Assembly: GCF_019049625.1 (NCBI RefSeq)
Contig: NZ_JAFMOY010000124.1
Span: forward strand, 1 to 64,000
DNA length: 64,000 bases
DNA from: Rahnella ecdela
Lineage (GTDB): Bacteria; Pseudomonadota; Gammaproteobacteria; Enterobacterales; Enterobacteriaceae
Reading direction: 5' to 3'
Position numbers and translations under genes: made by a program. Shown in pieces: positions 36,093 to 46,950 of the stretch. Position 1 is the stretch's first letter; each line of letters begins with the position of its first letter. The notes under the pieces are model-generated. The model searched no databases. It saw nothing but the letters and a program-made list of their open reading frames with translations, and was not told the DNA's origin.

Positions 36093-37255
36093 GCCCCGTC
36101 CTCCGCCAGAATGCGCTTCAGGCTGTCGATAAACTGACGGTTATCCTGCTCATTGCCGATGGACACGCGGACCCACTGTTCATAACCCGTTTCCCGCCAG
36201 GGTTTGATAATCACGCCACACGTCAGCAGCTCTGCGGCCAGTTCGGTAGCGGGCCGGCCGCAGTCGAAGAACAAAAAATTAGCGTATGAAGGCGCAACAT
36301 GGAAACCGAGCGCAGAGAGGTCTGCTTGCATGATTTCACGTTCTCTGGTGACCAGCGCAATGCTGTCGCGAACGTGCTGCTTATCCTGCAACGCCGCCAC
36401 TGCCGCTACCTGTGCTGACCGGTTGATGTTGAAAGGCGTGCGCACGCGGTCCAGTAAACTGACCAGCTCCGGATGGCTTGCCAGACCGTAGCCGACCCGC
36501 AAACCCGCCAGACCATAAGCTTTCGAGAAAGTACGTAATACAATCCATGGTCGCGACTGCTCAGCCAGCACCCTCAGGCTGTCGGGATAGTCCGCATCCG
36601 TTTCGCAATATTCGAAATAGGCTTCATCAATCACCAGCACGCAGTCTTGCGGTGCGGCATCAATAATGCGCGCAAATCCTTCGCGGTTAAGCATGCAGCC
36701 CACCGGATTAGAAGGATTGCTGAAAATCACCATTTTGGCCGGCGTGGTAAGCGCAGTTTCCCAGGCTTCAACATCGAATTGCTGCTGCGCATTGACGCCC
36801 ACCATCGTGACGTCTGCGCCCATCATGCGTGGGAATATTTCATGCAGGCCAAATGACGGGATCAGCGTAACCACGCGATCGCCGGGGCTGAGAAATGCCA
36901 GTGCCAGCATATGCAGAATATCTTCGGATCCGTTGCCGATAATGATATTACCGGCATCGACGCCGGTATCCTGCGCCAGCGCCTTGCGCAGAGCGGCACT
37001 TGAGGCGTCGGAGTAAATTGCACACAATTGCGCATCGGCTTCTAACGCCGCCACGACCTGCGGGCTGGCCCCAAGCGGATTCTCATTACTGGCCAGTTTA
37101 GCGATACGGGCAATACCGTATTTTTGCTGTACGACCTCCGCTGACAATCCTGCGTTGTACACGCCCAGTGAGCGTGCCGCCGGTCTCGCCAGATTTTTCA
37201 AAAGCTGTTGCTGGTGATCAAACGCTGTATCAGGAACTGCTAAATCTGAAGCCAT
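36089..37255 (-). CDS. HisC-like PLP aminotransferase
   Basis: The 388-residue fold-type I enzyme shows ASNENPLGASP, the NPSNPVGCMLNREGF segment, DEAYFEYC, the Schiff-base Lys in RTFSKAYGLAGLRVGYG, and the C-terminal Arg in WVRVSIGN. It belongs to the histidinol-phosphate/aromatic aminotransferase group. It lies outside any his operon and directly downstream of hutU. Together with the coupled hydroxyacid dehydrogenase it could turn a 2-hydroxyacid into an amino acid; imidazole-lactate to histidine is a reasonable guess. The ATG at 37255 follows GGGGTGCG. An in-frame extension to 37330 lacks family similarity. Confidence 0.82.
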   Translation of the reverse strand: MASDLAVPDTAFDHQQQLLKNLARPAARSLGVYNAGLSAEVVQQKYGIARIAKLASNENPLGASPQVVAALEADAQLCAIYSDASSAALRKALAQDTGVDAGNIIIGNGSEDILHMLALAFLSPGDRVVTLIPSFGLHEIFPRMMGADVTMVGVNAQQQFDVEAWETALTTPAKMVIFSNPSNPVGCMLNREGFARIIDAAPQDCVLVIDEAYFEYCETDADYPDSLRVLAEQSRPWIVLRTFSKAYGLAGLRVGYGLASHPELVSLLDRVRTPFNINRSAQVAAVAALQDKQHVRDSIALVTREREIMQADLSALGFHVAPSYANFLFFDCGRPATELAAELLTCGVIIKPWRETGYEQWVRVSIGNEQDNRQFIDSLKRILAEDGA

Positions 37256-37345
37256 TACGCACCCCGTGCAGTGAATAAGCTTTTGAATATGCCGTAAAAC
37301 AGCGACGTTTTCCGCCACTTTTTGCAGCAATTTCCGAATGATTTA

Positions 37346-37381
37346 GAAACAAAACGGGCAACGGTCTGCGCCACTGCCCGT
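37346..37381 (-). terminator. Terminator after hutHU
   Basis: On the minus strand ACGGGCA and TGCCCGT form a 7-bp stem over a 14-base loop, followed by TTTTGTTT. It lies downstream of hutU and upstream of the aminotransferase operon, so the latter probably has its own promoter. Confidence 0.65.
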
Positions 37382-37433
37382 GAGGTTTTTCAATTTATTT
37401 GAGTGATGAATTAATCACTTAGCAGCATGATTT

Positions 37434-39116
<1,683 letters not shown>

Positions 39117-39158
39117 TGTCGTTTCCTCTTTAATTCAAATTCGGATTGAGAATTAGTT

Positions 39159-40709
39159 TCAGGCAAAGCTTGGCAACAGCGCTTCAATCGCTGCCGGCCA
39201 GTGTTCACGGGAAGCCCAGAGACGCATCATTTCCACGTCCGGCGCCATAAGGCGGTCTTTCTCAAGAAATGCCACTTTTTTGCGGATGGCTTTCATCTCA
39301 TTTTCCAGCGTGGCCGAGCTTTGCAGCGGACGGTGGAAGTCGATCCCCTGTGCGGCAGCCATCGCCTCAATCCCCACCACGACGCTGGTGTTAAAACACA
39401 TGTCGCCCAGACGGCGGGCAGCGTAGGTCGCCATAGAAACGTGATCTTCCTGATTCGCCGAGGTTGGCAGGCTGTCAACGCTGCCCGGATGCGCCAGTGA
39501 TTTGTTTTCAGATGCCAGAGCGGCGGCCGTCACCTGCGCAATCATAAAGCCGGAATTCACCCCGCCGTCGTTGACCAGGAAAGGTGGCAGACCGGAAAGT
39601 CCGGTATCGAGTAACAGCGCCATACGACGTTCGGATATTGCACCGATCTCAGCGATTGCCAGCGCAATGATGTCAGCGGCAAACGCGACCGGCTCAGCGT
39701 GGAAGTTGCCGCCGGAAATCACATCACCATTTTCGGAAAAGACCAGCGGATTATCGGAAGCGGCATTAGCTTCAATTCGCAGGATTCGCGCGGCATGATG
39801 CAGATTATCCAGGCAGGCACCCATCACCTGCGGCACGCAGCGGATGGAATACGGATCCTGAACTCGGCCACAATCCGCATGAGACGTGACAATGTCACTG
39901 CCAGCCAGCAATGTGGACAGTGCCGCCGCAACGCTGATTTGCCCTGTCTGCCCGCGTGCTTCATGAATACGTGAGTCCAGTGGTTTAACCGAACCTTTAA
40001 TCGCTTCCAGCGACAACGCGCCTGCCACCAGTCCGGCGGAGAACACGCGCTCGGCTTCGAACAGGCCGGACAATGCCAGTGAGGTAGAAACCTGTGTACC
40101 GTTAAGCAGCGCCAGCCCCTCTTTCGGCCCCAGCTCGAAAGGCTTCAGTCCGGCGATGGTGAGCCCCTCAGTGGCTGACATTTTTTCACCTTTCGCTGTC
40201 ACCTGACCCTCGCCAATCAGCATCAGGGAAAGATGCGCCAGCGGCGCTAAATCACCGGAAGCACCCACAGAGCCTTTTTCAGGAATGCACGGATAAACAC
40301 CGGCGTTAAACAAGGTAATCAGCGCATCAATCACTTCAATGCGGATACCGGAATGGCCGCGTGACAGGCTCAGCACTTTGGTCGCCATCACCAGACGCAC
40401 AACGTTGTCCGCCAGATCCTTGCCGATACCCACGCTGTGCGACAGCACCAGATTGCGTTGCAGTTCCGCCAGTCGCTCAGCCGGAATACGGGTTTGTGCC
40501 AGCTTGCCGAAACCGGTGTTAATTCCGTATACCACTTTGCCCGATTCAACAATGCGGGTGACTGTCTCCTGCGATGCCAGCACGCCTGCACGCGCCTCCT
40601 CAGCCAGTTCAAGGCGCACATTGCCCTGATAAATCTTGCGCAGCATCGGCAAGTCAACGTGACCCGGTTGCAGACGGCAAAGGGTAAATTCAGTGGATGA
40701 AGAAGCCAT
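39159..40709 (-). CDS. hutH: Histidine ammonia-lyase
   Basis: The 516-residue enzyme has the MIO-forming Ala150-Ser151-Gly152 in [17 protein letters not shown], the catalytic YGINTGFGK, and [14 protein letters not shown]. It removes ammonia from L-histidine to give urocanate. It is the first gene of hutHU, with a HutC-type operator overlapping its ribosome site. Confidence 0.96.
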   Translation of the reverse strand: MASSSTEFTLCRLQPGHVDLPMLRKIYQGNVRLELAEEARAGVLASQETVTRIVESGKVVYGINTGFGKLAQTRIPAERLAELQRNLVLSHSVGIGKDLADNVVRLVMATKVLSLSRGHSGIRIEVIDALITLFNAGVYPCIPEKGSVGASGDLAPLAHLSLMLIGEGQVTAKGEKMSATEGLTIAGLKPFELGPKEGLALLNGTQVSTSLALSGLFEAERVFSAGLVAGALSLEAIKGSVKPLDSRIHEARGQTGQISVAAALSTLLAGSDIVTSHADCGRVQDPYSIRCVPQVMGACLDNLHHAARILRIEANAASDNPLVFSENGDVISGGNFHAEPVAFAADIIALAIAEIGAISERRMALLLDTGLSGLPPFLVNDGGVNSGFMIAQVTAAALASENKSLAHPGSVDSLPTSANQEDHVSMATYAARRLGDMCFNTSVVVGIEAMAAAQGIDFHRPLQSSATLENEMKAIRKKVAFLEKDRLMAPDVEMMRLWASREHWPAAIEALLPSFA

Positions 40710-40717
40710 AATCTATT

Positions 40718-40731
40718 CCTGTATAGACAAG
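40718..40731. promoter_or_regulatory. HutC operator at hutH
   Basis: CCTGTATAGACAAG lies 9 bases before the hutH ATG and overlaps the Shine-Dalgarno segment CAGGAAT. Repressor bound here would block both initiation and early elongation. It is the exact complement of the site at 27895. Confidence 0.82.
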
Positions 40732-40826
40732 TGAAACTTGAAGTAAACCCGGCTAAGGACTCAGCCCGCCGGGTATTTATGCAATGCTCAACGCTAAAAC
40801 GTTAAAATCAGGTCGCAGGGATGAAA

Positions 40827-41612
40827 TTAGTGATCCATCGTCTGCAACGTTTCGGTACGAATTTCTTCTGTCACCCGCGCTTTCAGCGCCATAAATTCCG
40901 GCGACGTCTTCAGGGTGTAATCACGCGGATGCGGGAAATCAACGGCGACTTCCGTTTTAATCCGCCCCGGCCGCGCACTGAAAATTGCCACTTTATTGGC
41001 CATGAAAATCGCTTCGTCAATATCGTGCGTCACGAACAGCACGGTCTTGCGGGAGGATTCCCAAATCGTCAGCAGCAGTTCCTGCATCATCACGCGGGTC
41101 TGGTTATCCAGCGCACCGAAAGGTTCATCCATCAGCAGGATTTTCGGGTCGTTGGCCAGCGCACGGGCGATGGCCGTACGTTGCTGCATTCCGCCTGAAA
41201 GCTGGCGTGGAAAGTGCTGCTCAAAACCGCGCAGGCCGACTTTATTAATAAAATAGTCGCTGCGCTCTTTTTGCGCCGCTTTACTGACGCCGCGTTCCTG
41301 CAAACCAAAACGAATGTTCTGTTCGACGGTCAGCCACGGAAACAGCGTATAGCTCTGAAACACCATGCCGCGATCGGCCCCCGGCCCGTCGACCCGTTCC
41401 CCATCCAGCCACACTTCCCCGTACGTCGGCTGATCCAGCCCCGCCACTATGCGCAGAAGCGTGGATTTACCGCAGCCGGAAGGCCCGAGAATGGTAATAA
41501 AATCGTTTTCGTTAACCTGATAATCCACCGGTAATAACGCCTGAGTTTTCTCACCTTTCGGACCGGTAAAAATGCGTTCAACCTGCCGGACACTCAGTTT
41601 CGGATAGCTCAT
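40827..41612 (-). CDS. Hut-cluster ABC transporter ATPase (NitT/TauT type)
   Basis: The protein has Walker [10 protein letters not shown], signature [15 protein letters not shown], Walker [13 protein letters not shown] and VTHDIDEA. It is of the SsuB/TauB group. I start it at the ATG at 41612, which shares TGATG with the permease stop and has GGAG upstream; the frame is open 15 bases further. It is the last gene of the three-gene transporter operon controlled by the operator at 43585. Confidence 0.92.
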   Translation of the reverse strand: MSYPKLSVRQVERIFTGPKGEKTQALLPVDYQVNENDFITILGPSGCGKSTLLRIVAGLDQPTYGEVWLDGERVDGPGADRGMVFQSYTLFPWLTVEQNIRFGLQERGVSKAAQKERSDYFINKVGLRGFEQHFPRQLSGGMQQRTAIARALANDPKILLMDEPFGALDNQTRVMMQELLLTIWESSRKTVLFVTHDIDEAIFMANKVAIFSARPGRIKTEVAVDFPHPRDYTLKTSPEFMALKARVTEEIRTETLQTMDH

Positions 41613-42493
41613 CACAGTGAACTCCATACAAACAGGCGACGGTTGGCCGCTTTAAACAACAGATCGGAAAGCAAACCGATGCAACCGATCACGATAATGC
41701 CGAAGATCATCTGCCCGGTATTAAGCAGCGCCTGACTGTTGACGATCATATGCCCGATGCCGCTCGATGAACCGATGAGTTCCGCCACAATCACGTAAGT
41801 CCACGCCCAGCCGAGCACCAGGCGCAGCAGTTCGGCGATTTCCGGCGCAGCACCGGGAATAATCACCCTGCGTACCACGCTTTGGTTGGTAGCGCCCAGT
41901 GTGTAAGCCGCCTCCACCAGGTCGCGCCGCGCTGCGCCGACGGTCACCGCCACCATCAGCGTTATCTGGAAGAAAGAACCGATGAAAATCACCAGTATTT
42001 TCTGCATTTCTCCGATACCGGCCCACAGGATCAGCAACGGCACAAACGCCGAGGCAGGCAGATAACGGCAAAATGACACAAACGGCTCGAAAAAGGCTTC
42101 GATCAGTTTGTACGAACCCATCAGAATACCCAGCGGTACAGCAATGGCGCAGGCCAGAATAAAGCCGCCCAGCACCCGCATCACGGTCATGCCGATGTCG
42201 GTGGTAAAATCGAAATCGGTAAACAGTAAAATGCCTTCCTGCAACATGCTGGCCGGACTGGCAAGGAATGTCGGCGACACCAGACCGGTAAACGTCACCA
42301 GCGCCCATACTGCAAAGAACAGAACAAAGAAACAGAACCCGAGGAACCAGCGGCGGCGGGATGCGACCGGCCGCAATGGCACCATCATCGGGTTATGCCA
42401 GACTTTTTTGCTGGCCGGCAACGGTGCCGGCTCGCGTAAGACTGACTGCGCATTTACGTGCTGGTCGGCGGCCTGACTGACAGGACTGTTCAT
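41612..42493 (-). CDS. Hut-cluster ABC transporter permease
   Basis: The 293-residue protein has a hydrophilic N-terminus, about six to seven hydrophobic helices, and the permease loop VGAARRDLVEAAYTLGATNQ. The ATG at 42493 follows AAGGA at good spacing; a second ATG at 42508 in the same frame lacks one. It forms a coupled operon with the ATPase and binding protein. Confidence 0.9.
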   Translation of the reverse strand: MNSPVSQAADQHVNAQSVLREPAPLPASKKVWHNPMMVPLRPVASRRRWFLGFCFFVLFFAVWALVTFTGLVSPTFLASPASMLQEGILLFTDFDFTTDIGMTVMRVLGGFILACAIAVPLGILMGSYKLIEAFFEPFVSFCRYLPASAFVPLLILWAGIGEMQKILVIFIGSFFQITLMVAVTVGAARRDLVEAAYTLGATNQSVVRRVIIPGAAPEIAELLRLVLGWAWTYVIVAELIGSSSGIGHMIVNSQALLNTGQMIFGIIVIGCIGLLSDLLFKAANRRLFVWSSL

Positions 42494-42510
42494 ATCGCGG
42501 TCCTTCATGG

Positions 42511-43491
42511 CTATTTCACGTATTTCGCGTCATACAGGCTGTTGATGTCTGGCGTTTTGCGCAGAATTTTCATCTCAGTCAGCAAACGGGCGGCTTCGTT
42601 AGTGAACGTGACGATTTCGCCGCTGAAGAATTTCTTGTTAGCATCGCGATCCTGCCAGCGCAGATAACTGGATTCTTCGGCAAACTGTTTACCGGTTTCT
42701 TTCACCGCTGCGCCCATGATTTCATTGGCTTTGTCCGGCTCTTTCTTAATCATATCCAGCGCTTCAAAGTAGCTGTTAACCAGCGCCTGTGCGGCTTTTG
42801 GATTTTTATCCAGCCAGTCTGGCGTACAGCCAAGGGTGTCCATCACCATCGGGTATTCCAGCGTGGTCGCCAGGATCTTGCCCTTATCCGGGCTCTGACG
42901 GATGTTGGAAAGATAGGGTTCGTAAGTCACAGCTGCATCGTTCTGACCGGCAATAAAAGCATGTGCCGCCGCGTCAGGGCCTAATGTCGCCAGCTTGACG
43001 TCTTTCATCGTCATGCCGTTTTTATCCAGTATCCACGCCAGCAGGAAATAAGATGACGTACCCGGCGCATCGACGCTGATGGTCTTGCCTTTCAGGTCGG
43101 TAATTTTGTTGATCCCGCTGCGCACGGCGATACCGTCAGCGCCGTAAGACTTATCCAGCTGGACGATTTGTTTGATAGGCACGCCGCTGGCGTTCCAGGT
43201 CAGATACGTTTCCACCGTCGTCGCCGCGCACTGCAATGAACCGGAAGCAATCGCCAGATGACGCGACTGCTGCGGAACCATTTTCAGAGTGACTTCAAGA
43301 CCGTTCTTTTTAAAGATGCCGGCTTTATCTGCCAGCGTCAGCGGCGCAAAACCGGTCCACCCTGAGATACCTATAGCCACCGGCGTTTCAGCCGCTTGTG
43401 CCACGCTGACAGTCACACTGCCCAGCGCTACCGCAAACCCTAACAAAGACATCGAACGTTTCAGTACAGCCCTGGAAATCATCTTGCTCAT
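42511..43491 (-). CDS. Hut-cluster ABC transporter substrate-binding protein
   Basis: The 326-residue protein has a signal peptide (about 1-32, ending VAQAAE) and the NMT1/TauA fold: IGISGWTGFAPLTLADKAG, SGSLQCAATTVETYLTW, and TYEPYLSNIRQSPDKG. The start at 43491 follows AGGAGTGG. Its place inside hut with a HutC operator upstream suggests it binds histidine, urocanate or a relative. It is only distantly similar to the binding protein at 27969, so the two probably differ in ligand. Confidence 0.88.
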   Translation of the reverse strand: MSKMISRAVLKRSMSLLGFAVALGSVTVSVAQAAETPVAIGISGWTGFAPLTLADKAGIFKKNGLEVTLKMVPQQSRHLAIASGSLQCAATTVETYLTWNASGVPIKQIVQLDKSYGADGIAVRSGINKITDLKGKTISVDAPGTSSYFLLAWILDKNGMTMKDVKLATLGPDAAAHAFIAGQNDAAVTYEPYLSNIRQSPDKGKILATTLEYPMVMDTLGCTPDWLDKNPKAAQALVNSYFEALDMIKKEPDKANEIMGAAVKETGKQFAEESSYLRWQDRDANKKFFSGEIVTFTNEAARLLTEMKILRKTPDINSLYDAKYVK

Positions 43492-43584
43492 CTGCCACTC
43501 CTGCCAAAGTACCTGTCTCGGGGAATGCCTGTTGCAGTCAGCTGCCGCAGGCAAATTACGCTACTGATTACGACACTGTATATT

Positions 43585-43598
43585 CTTGTCTATACAAG
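43585..43598. promoter_or_regulatory. HutC operator upstream of the hut ABC operon
   Basis: CTTGTCTATACAAG is the most symmetrical of the five copies (CTTGT/ACAAG arms). It lies 93 bases upstream of the binding-protein start. Confidence 0.82.
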
Positions 43599-43746
43599 TC
43601 AGTCAACGATATCAAAGCAAGCTTTATGCCAGTTCCGGCAGCGGCGGTTTTCCAATACTGTGCGCCTGTTACTCTCCGTTTTTTGCCTTCTGGTGATTCA
43701 AATCAGTGCGGTCCCTGCTCCGTTTTAGCGCAGGGCTCCGGCGGTA

Positions 43747-44331
43747 TTATTGCTGCGTCACCGCAGCCCACAGCAGAAGACCATCGGGATGATTTGCCTT
43801 CACTGTGCAATGTTGGGCGTGTTTTTTTTCCGCATATGGCGCTGACCAGACAAACCCCTCGCCCGCGCCAATCACCACTCCGTCAGGCAATTGCCACTCA
43901 CCGCGGATAACATAAATCGCGCCGCCCTTTTCATGACTGATCTGCTGGCTTTCCCTGACAGGGATTACACGTGCTGCGCAGGCCGTTCGGCGGGTCATTA
44001 CGTTGAAATCTGTCGTTACTCCGCCCGCCAGACGGGCGCTGAGCGCGATATCACCACTGAAAGAAAAAGGCGCGCCGATGGCAGTGAGTGCATGGTCGAT
44101 GTCAGGTAATGCCTGTAAATGCACGCCATCGCCACTGAGCAATGTGATAGAACGGTCGATGCCCGGAAATGCCGAAAACGGGCCATCCTGTGCGATAGTG
44201 GCAATACTGATACGCCAGTCAAAATCACTCTTACCCGGCGGATAGCTAATGATTTCGCGGGTTTCGCCGCCACCGTTGCGCCACGGGCTGACCGGCAAAG
44301 TACCCAAGGTGAAGTGCTGCCAGTTCGTCAT
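43747..44331 (-). CDS. hutD: HutD-family protein
   Basis: The 194-residue cupin-like protein has the HutD pattern: SPWRNGGGETREI near the N-terminus, then FSAFPGIDRSITLLSGDGVHL and a late SGDI segment. HutD is thought to bind formylglutamate or a related hut intermediate and to limit pathway activity; it has no proven enzymatic role. It overlaps hutF by 4 bases. Confidence 0.92.
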   Translation of the reverse strand: MTNWQHFTLGTLPVSPWRNGGGETREIISYPPGKSDFDWRISIATIAQDGPFSAFPGIDRSITLLSGDGVHLQALPDIDHALTAIGAPFSFSGDIALSARLAGGVTTDFNVMTRRTACAARVIPVRESQQISHEKGGAIYVIRGEWQLPDGVVIGAGEGFVWSAPYAEKKHAQHCTVKANHPDGLLLWAAVTQQ

Positions 44332-45701
44332 GCGACGTCCTCACCCAGCTGATTCAGCAGGTTCAGAAAGTCCGCAGCTGCGGCCTGTTGTTGCTCATGC
44401 TGTCCGTCAGTAATACGTGCGACACCCCCGACATAAACGTCACGGATTTGTCCGGCATGACCGGCAAATAACCAGCGGTTCAGCAGTTCACTGTCTTTTG
44501 CAGCGGCCAGATAGGGGCTGTTGCCGTCAAGCACCAGCCAGTCAGCACGATAGCCTGCCGTAAGCTGGCCGATGGCTGCGCCGCAGGCCTGCGCACCGCC
44601 CTGCAATGCCTGGGTGTACAACACGTCGCCCACCGAGTTTTGTGCAGATGTTGTCAGGCGGTTTCGGCGCTGGTCACGCAAACGCTGGCCGTATTCAAAC
44701 CAGCGCAGTTCCTCCACTACATTGAGCGAAACGTGGCTGTCTGAACCAATGCCCCAGCGACCCGCGTGCGTCAGATAATCCACGCCGGGGAAAATCCCGT
44801 CGCCAAGATTGGCTTCCGTGGTCGGACAAAGTCCTGCTACCGCGCCGCTGTTTGCCATACTCGCCAGTTCAAAACGATCGGCGTGCGTGGCGTGGATAAG
44901 ACACCAGCGCGCATCAATATCCAGATTGTCATAAAGCCAGCTTATCGGGCGCTGGCCGCTCCAGCCAAGACAGTCATTCACTTCTTTTTGCTGTTCAGCG
45001 ATATGAATATGGACCGGCAGGTTTTTATCACCGGCTGCCAGCACCTGCTGCATTTGCTCAAGCGTGACGGCGCGAAGGGAATGGAAACACAGCCCCTGGT
45101 TTTGCAGCTGATTACCGGAGAGCTGTTTACGAATAATCTCCTGCTGTTGCAGGTAACTGTCGGCATCTTGCAGGAAACGTTTTTGTCCTGCCTGTGCGGG
45201 CTGAGCGCCAAATCCGGCATAACTGTAAAGTACCGGCAACATCGTCAGCCCGATGCCGGTCTGCGCGGCGGCGTGGCTAAGATGCGCGGTCATTTCACCG
45301 CGGTCGGCGTAAGGTTGTCCGCTGATATCGTTGTGCAGATAATGGAACTCAGCCACCTGCGTATAACCGCCCTTGAGCATTTCTATGTACAGCTGGCGGG
45401 CGATCACCCCGACCTGCTCAGGCGTCAGACGTTGCACCATGCGATACATCAGGTCACGCCATGTCCAGAAACTGTCCTGCGGGTTGCCCGCCACTTCGGC
45501 AAGCCCGGCCATCACCCGCTGAAACGCATGAGAATGCAGATTCGGCATTCCCGGTACCACCGGGCCGTTTAAAGGCAAACAGCCTTGCGGATCACTGTCT
45601 GGCGTCACAGCAGAGAGAATTCCGGTAACATCGACGTCCAGACGCACGTTGTGTGCCCAGCCGTGGGCGAGTAAGGCGCGTGTAGCAAAATAAGCAGGCA
45701 T
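44328..45701 (-). CDS. hutF: Formimidoylglutamate deiminase
   Basis: The 457-residue amidohydrolase shows the metal HxH in GMPNLHSHAFQRVMAG, later GLCPTTEANLGDG and GSDSHVSLN. It converts formimidoylglutamate to formylglutamate and ammonia. With HutG this gives the five-step pathway known from pseudomonads, rather than direct cleavage by the HutG hydrolase of Klebsiella type. The ATG at 45701 gives the family length. Confidence 0.92.
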   Translation of the reverse strand: MPAYFATRALLAHGWAHNVRLDVDVTGILSAVTPDSDPQGCLPLNGPVVPGMPNLHSHAFQRVMAGLAEVAGNPQDSFWTWRDLMYRMVQRLTPEQVGVIARQLYIEMLKGGYTQVAEFHYLHNDISGQPYADRGEMTAHLSHAAAQTGIGLTMLPVLYSYAGFGAQPAQAGQKRFLQDADSYLQQQEIIRKQLSGNQLQNQGLCFHSLRAVTLEQMQQVLAAGDKNLPVHIHIAEQQKEVNDCLGWSGQRPISWLYDNLDIDARWCLIHATHADRFELASMANSGAVAGLCPTTEANLGDGIFPGVDYLTHAGRWGIGSDSHVSLNVVEELRWFEYGQRLRDQRRNRLTTSAQNSVGDVLYTQALQGGAQACGAAIGQLTAGYRADWLVLDGNSPYLAAAKDSELLNRWLFAGHAGQIRDVYVGGVARITDGQHEQQQAAAADFLNLLNQLGEDVA

Positions 45702-45773
45702 AACAGCGTTCCTGGTCAGCAAGAAAAAACATAAACGCAATTTTTAAGAAACAATTGCGAAACTTTTAAGCGA

Positions 45774-45787
45774 CTTGTCTATACATA
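45774..45787. promoter_or_regulatory. HutC operator between hutF and hutC
   Basis: CTTGTCTATACATA shares eleven bases with the others and overlaps an alternating ATACATATACATATG run. It lies 73 bases upstream of hutF and 172 bases upstream of hutC, so it probably governs hutFD. Confidence 0.72.
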
Positions 45788-45958
45788 TACATATGCCTGA
45801 TTGCGCTGTAAACTTGCAACAATCCTTTTTTTATAAAATTAGTTTTCCGTCACGCCCTTTCCGTTTAATTTCCTCTGGGGGAAACTAACGGGCAGACTGA
45901 AACACTTTCACAATATGCCCGGATACTTATCGAGTGAGGCTAAAGTTGAGTGAGGTAA

Positions 45959-46780
45959 ATGTTGAGTGAAATAAAAGACATGTCGGAGCCCACACCACTT
46001 TCGCAGCCTGGTGCCGCGCAACAGGGGGTATCCCAGCAGACTTTGTCCGAACTGGCAGGAGCCATGAGTGATACGCCTGCGCCGATTTATCAGCGCGTGA
46101 AACAGGCGATCATCAGCCAGATCCGTGCCGGAGTCTGGAAACCGCACCAGCGCGTGCCTTCTGAAAGCGAACTGGTGAACGAGCTTGGCGTCAGCCGTAT
46201 GACCATCAACCGCGCCCTGCGCGAGCTGACCAGCGAAGGTTTTTTGATCCGCATGCAGGGAGTCGGTACTTTTGTTGCCGAGGCCAAGGCTTATACCCCG
46301 ATGCTGGAAGTGCATAACATTGCTGATGAAATCGCGCAGCGCGGGCACCGGCATGACAGCAAAATTCTGGTGTGCGAAGCCCGTCTGGCAGATGCCGAAC
46401 AGGCGCTTCAGCTGGGAATTTCTACCGGTGCCCTGCTGTTTTATTCGCAAATTGTGCATTACGAAAACAACGTGCCGGTACAAATCGAAGACCGGTTTGT
46501 GAATCCCGAAACCGCACCTGACTATCTGCAACAGGTACTCAATAAGCAGACGCCTTATACTTATCTGATGGAAATTGCCCCGCTGACGGCCGGTGAACAT
46601 CGCGTTGAAGCGGTCAGCGCCAGCGATGAGCAGCGTGAATTGTTGCAGCTTAACGAGCATGAGCCTTGCCTCCTGATCCATCGACGTACCTGGAGCGGCA
46701 GTCGCGTGGTCACGTCTGCGCGCCTGATTTATCCGGGTTCCCGCTATCAGTTATTCGGACGTTTCACCAGCCACGGCTGA
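45959..46780 (+). CDS. hutC: HutC histidine-utilisation repressor
   Basis: The 273-residue GntR/HutC protein has an N-terminal winged helix (PIYQRVKQAIISQIRAGVWK, SRMTINRALRELTSEGFL, RMQGVGTFVAEA) and a UTRA effector domain from about 115 to 270. Family members bind urocanate as inducer and release hut operators. Residues 1-40 form an extra, probably flexible, leader. ATG at 45959 follows GAGG; ATG at 45980 is an alternative. Confidence 0.93.
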   Translation: MLSEIKDMSEPTPLSQPGAAQQGVSQQTLSELAGAMSDTPAPIYQRVKQAIISQIRAGVWKPHQRVPSESELVNELGVSRMTINRALRELTSEGFLIRMQGVGTFVAEAKAYTPMLEVHNIADEIAQRGHRHDSKILVCEARLADAEQALQLGISTGALLFYSQIVHYENNVPVQIEDRFVNPETAPDYLQQVLNKQTPYTYLMEIAPLTAGEHRVEAVSASDEQRELLQLNEHEPCLLIHRRTWSGSRVVTSARLIYPGSRYQLFGRFTSHG

Positions 46781-46795
46781 TCCCGGCACACCTTA

Positions 46796-46819
46796 ATAGC
46801 GGCTTTGGACAGCCGCTAT
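46796..46819 (+). terminator. Terminator after hutC
   Basis: ATAGCGGCT pairs with AGCCGCTAT over a 6-base loop, followed by the T-rich CTCTTCGTTCT. It separates hutC from hutIG. Confidence 0.7.
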
Positions 46820-46914
46820 CTCTTCGTTCTAATTTTGGAAGACGTCTCGTAATAAGAAAAAACTATCGCTGGCTGCCTTGCCGGTTTGCAGGTTATGCGT
46901 TAGGTTGACTTTAG

Positions 46915-46927
46915 TTGTCTATACAAG
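46915..46927. promoter_or_regulatory. HutC operator upstream of hutI
   Basis: TTGTCTATACAAG matches the hut ABC site in 13 bases and lies 23 bases before the hutI start, again close to the ribosome site. Confidence 0.82.
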
Positions 46928-46950
46928 ATGAATTCAGCCTGGAGTCTGTC

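Noticed and set aside
43599-43746. Separate small gene between the hut ABC operon and hutD
   Set aside because: Open frames here are short, cross into neighbouring genes and have no ribosome site; the gap is promoter and 3' flank.
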